Under the pieces are notes generated by a model that did not search any database, was not told the origin of the DNA, and saw only the letters and a list, made by a program, of their open reading frames with translations. Source: Methylococcaceae bacterium (GTDB lineage: Bacteria > Pseudomonadota > Gammaproteobacteria > Methylococcales > Methylomonadaceae). From it: a stretch of DNA of 26,660 nucleotides. Location: positions 1 through 26,660 of the forward strand of contig JABFST010000085.1 of assembly GCA_013140465.1 (NCBI GenBank). Direction: 5' to 3'. A program made the position numbers and the translations under genes. Of this stretch, positions 26,581 through 26,660 are shown in pieces (position 1 is the stretch's first letter; each line of letters begins with the position of its first letter).

Positions 26581-26660
26581 ATGACTACCAAAGAACAGCT
26601 AAAACAAGAACTGTTGCTACGCCGTCTTAACCGTACCGCTGTGGCGCGTACAGGGCAAAC
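26581..26660 (+). CDS. Start of the next NRPS subunit, cut by the window end
   Basis: An ATG 17 bases after the trimodular subunit's stop opens a frame that runs to the window edge: MTTKEQLKQELLLRRLNRTA and on, 26 codons. A short amphipathic N-terminal helix rich in Leu, Gln and Arg is typical of the linkers and docking segments at the front of NRPS proteins, so the most likely product is a further module or modules, probably including the thioesterase. The fragment is too short to prove this, and no strong ribosome binding site is seen. Confidence 0.55.
   Translation, partial: MTTKEQLKQELLLRRLNRTAVARTGQ

Overview
The window suggests a gammaproteobacterium. It carries a YcgL-family gene, a class I photolyase and a bacterial dCTP deaminase, and the repeat elements resemble those I associate with aquatic, possibly methanotrophic, Gammaproteobacteria. 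The genus is inference only; no rRNA or other phylogenetic marker is present.

The left third (1-8108) is ordinary chromosome: the 3' part of an AIM24/TIGR00266-type gene; a DUF1499 gene overlapping a photolyase gene (phrB) by 4 bp; a repeat-rich intergenic block (2751-3332) with 11 copies of a 24-bp tandem repeat, 5 opposite-strand copies of the same core and three copies of an IR-like sequence; a large SNF2 helicase with two SWIM-type zinc motifs (minus); a CPBP membrane protease (minus); a YcgL-family gene (plus); and dcd (minus). A perfect 33-bp palindrome separates the helicase and protease genes.

The region 8109-8888 has no convincing gene. It holds a 164-bp mobile element with 12-bp terminal inverted repeats starting GTAA and an exact 8-bp target duplication, which fits a non-autonomous IS66-type insertion, followed by AT-rich sequence. 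Then comes a small exported protein whose predicted mature N-terminus is histidine.

From 9578 to the right edge runs a same-strand lipopeptide assembly line. Subunit A is FAAL-ACP-C-A-PCP; its A domain has the EntF-type serine code. A 535-residue metallo-beta-lactamase-fold protein follows; length and metal-ligand positions match the CmlA diiron beta-hydroxylases that act on carrier-bound amino acids. Subunit B is C-A-PCP-(C/E)-A-PCP-(C/E)-A-PCP, with codes read by hand as DSALIAEVWK (unassigned), DAQDLGVVDK (Gln) and DFWNFGMVHK (Thr). A third subunit starts at 26581 and leaves the window. The predicted partial product is fatty acyl-L-Ser-X-Gln-Thr-..., with X and Gln probably epimerised to D and one residue, perhaps X, beta-hydroxylated. 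No thioesterase, transporter, PPTase, MbtH gene or regulator lies in the window, so the cluster is incomplete on the right.
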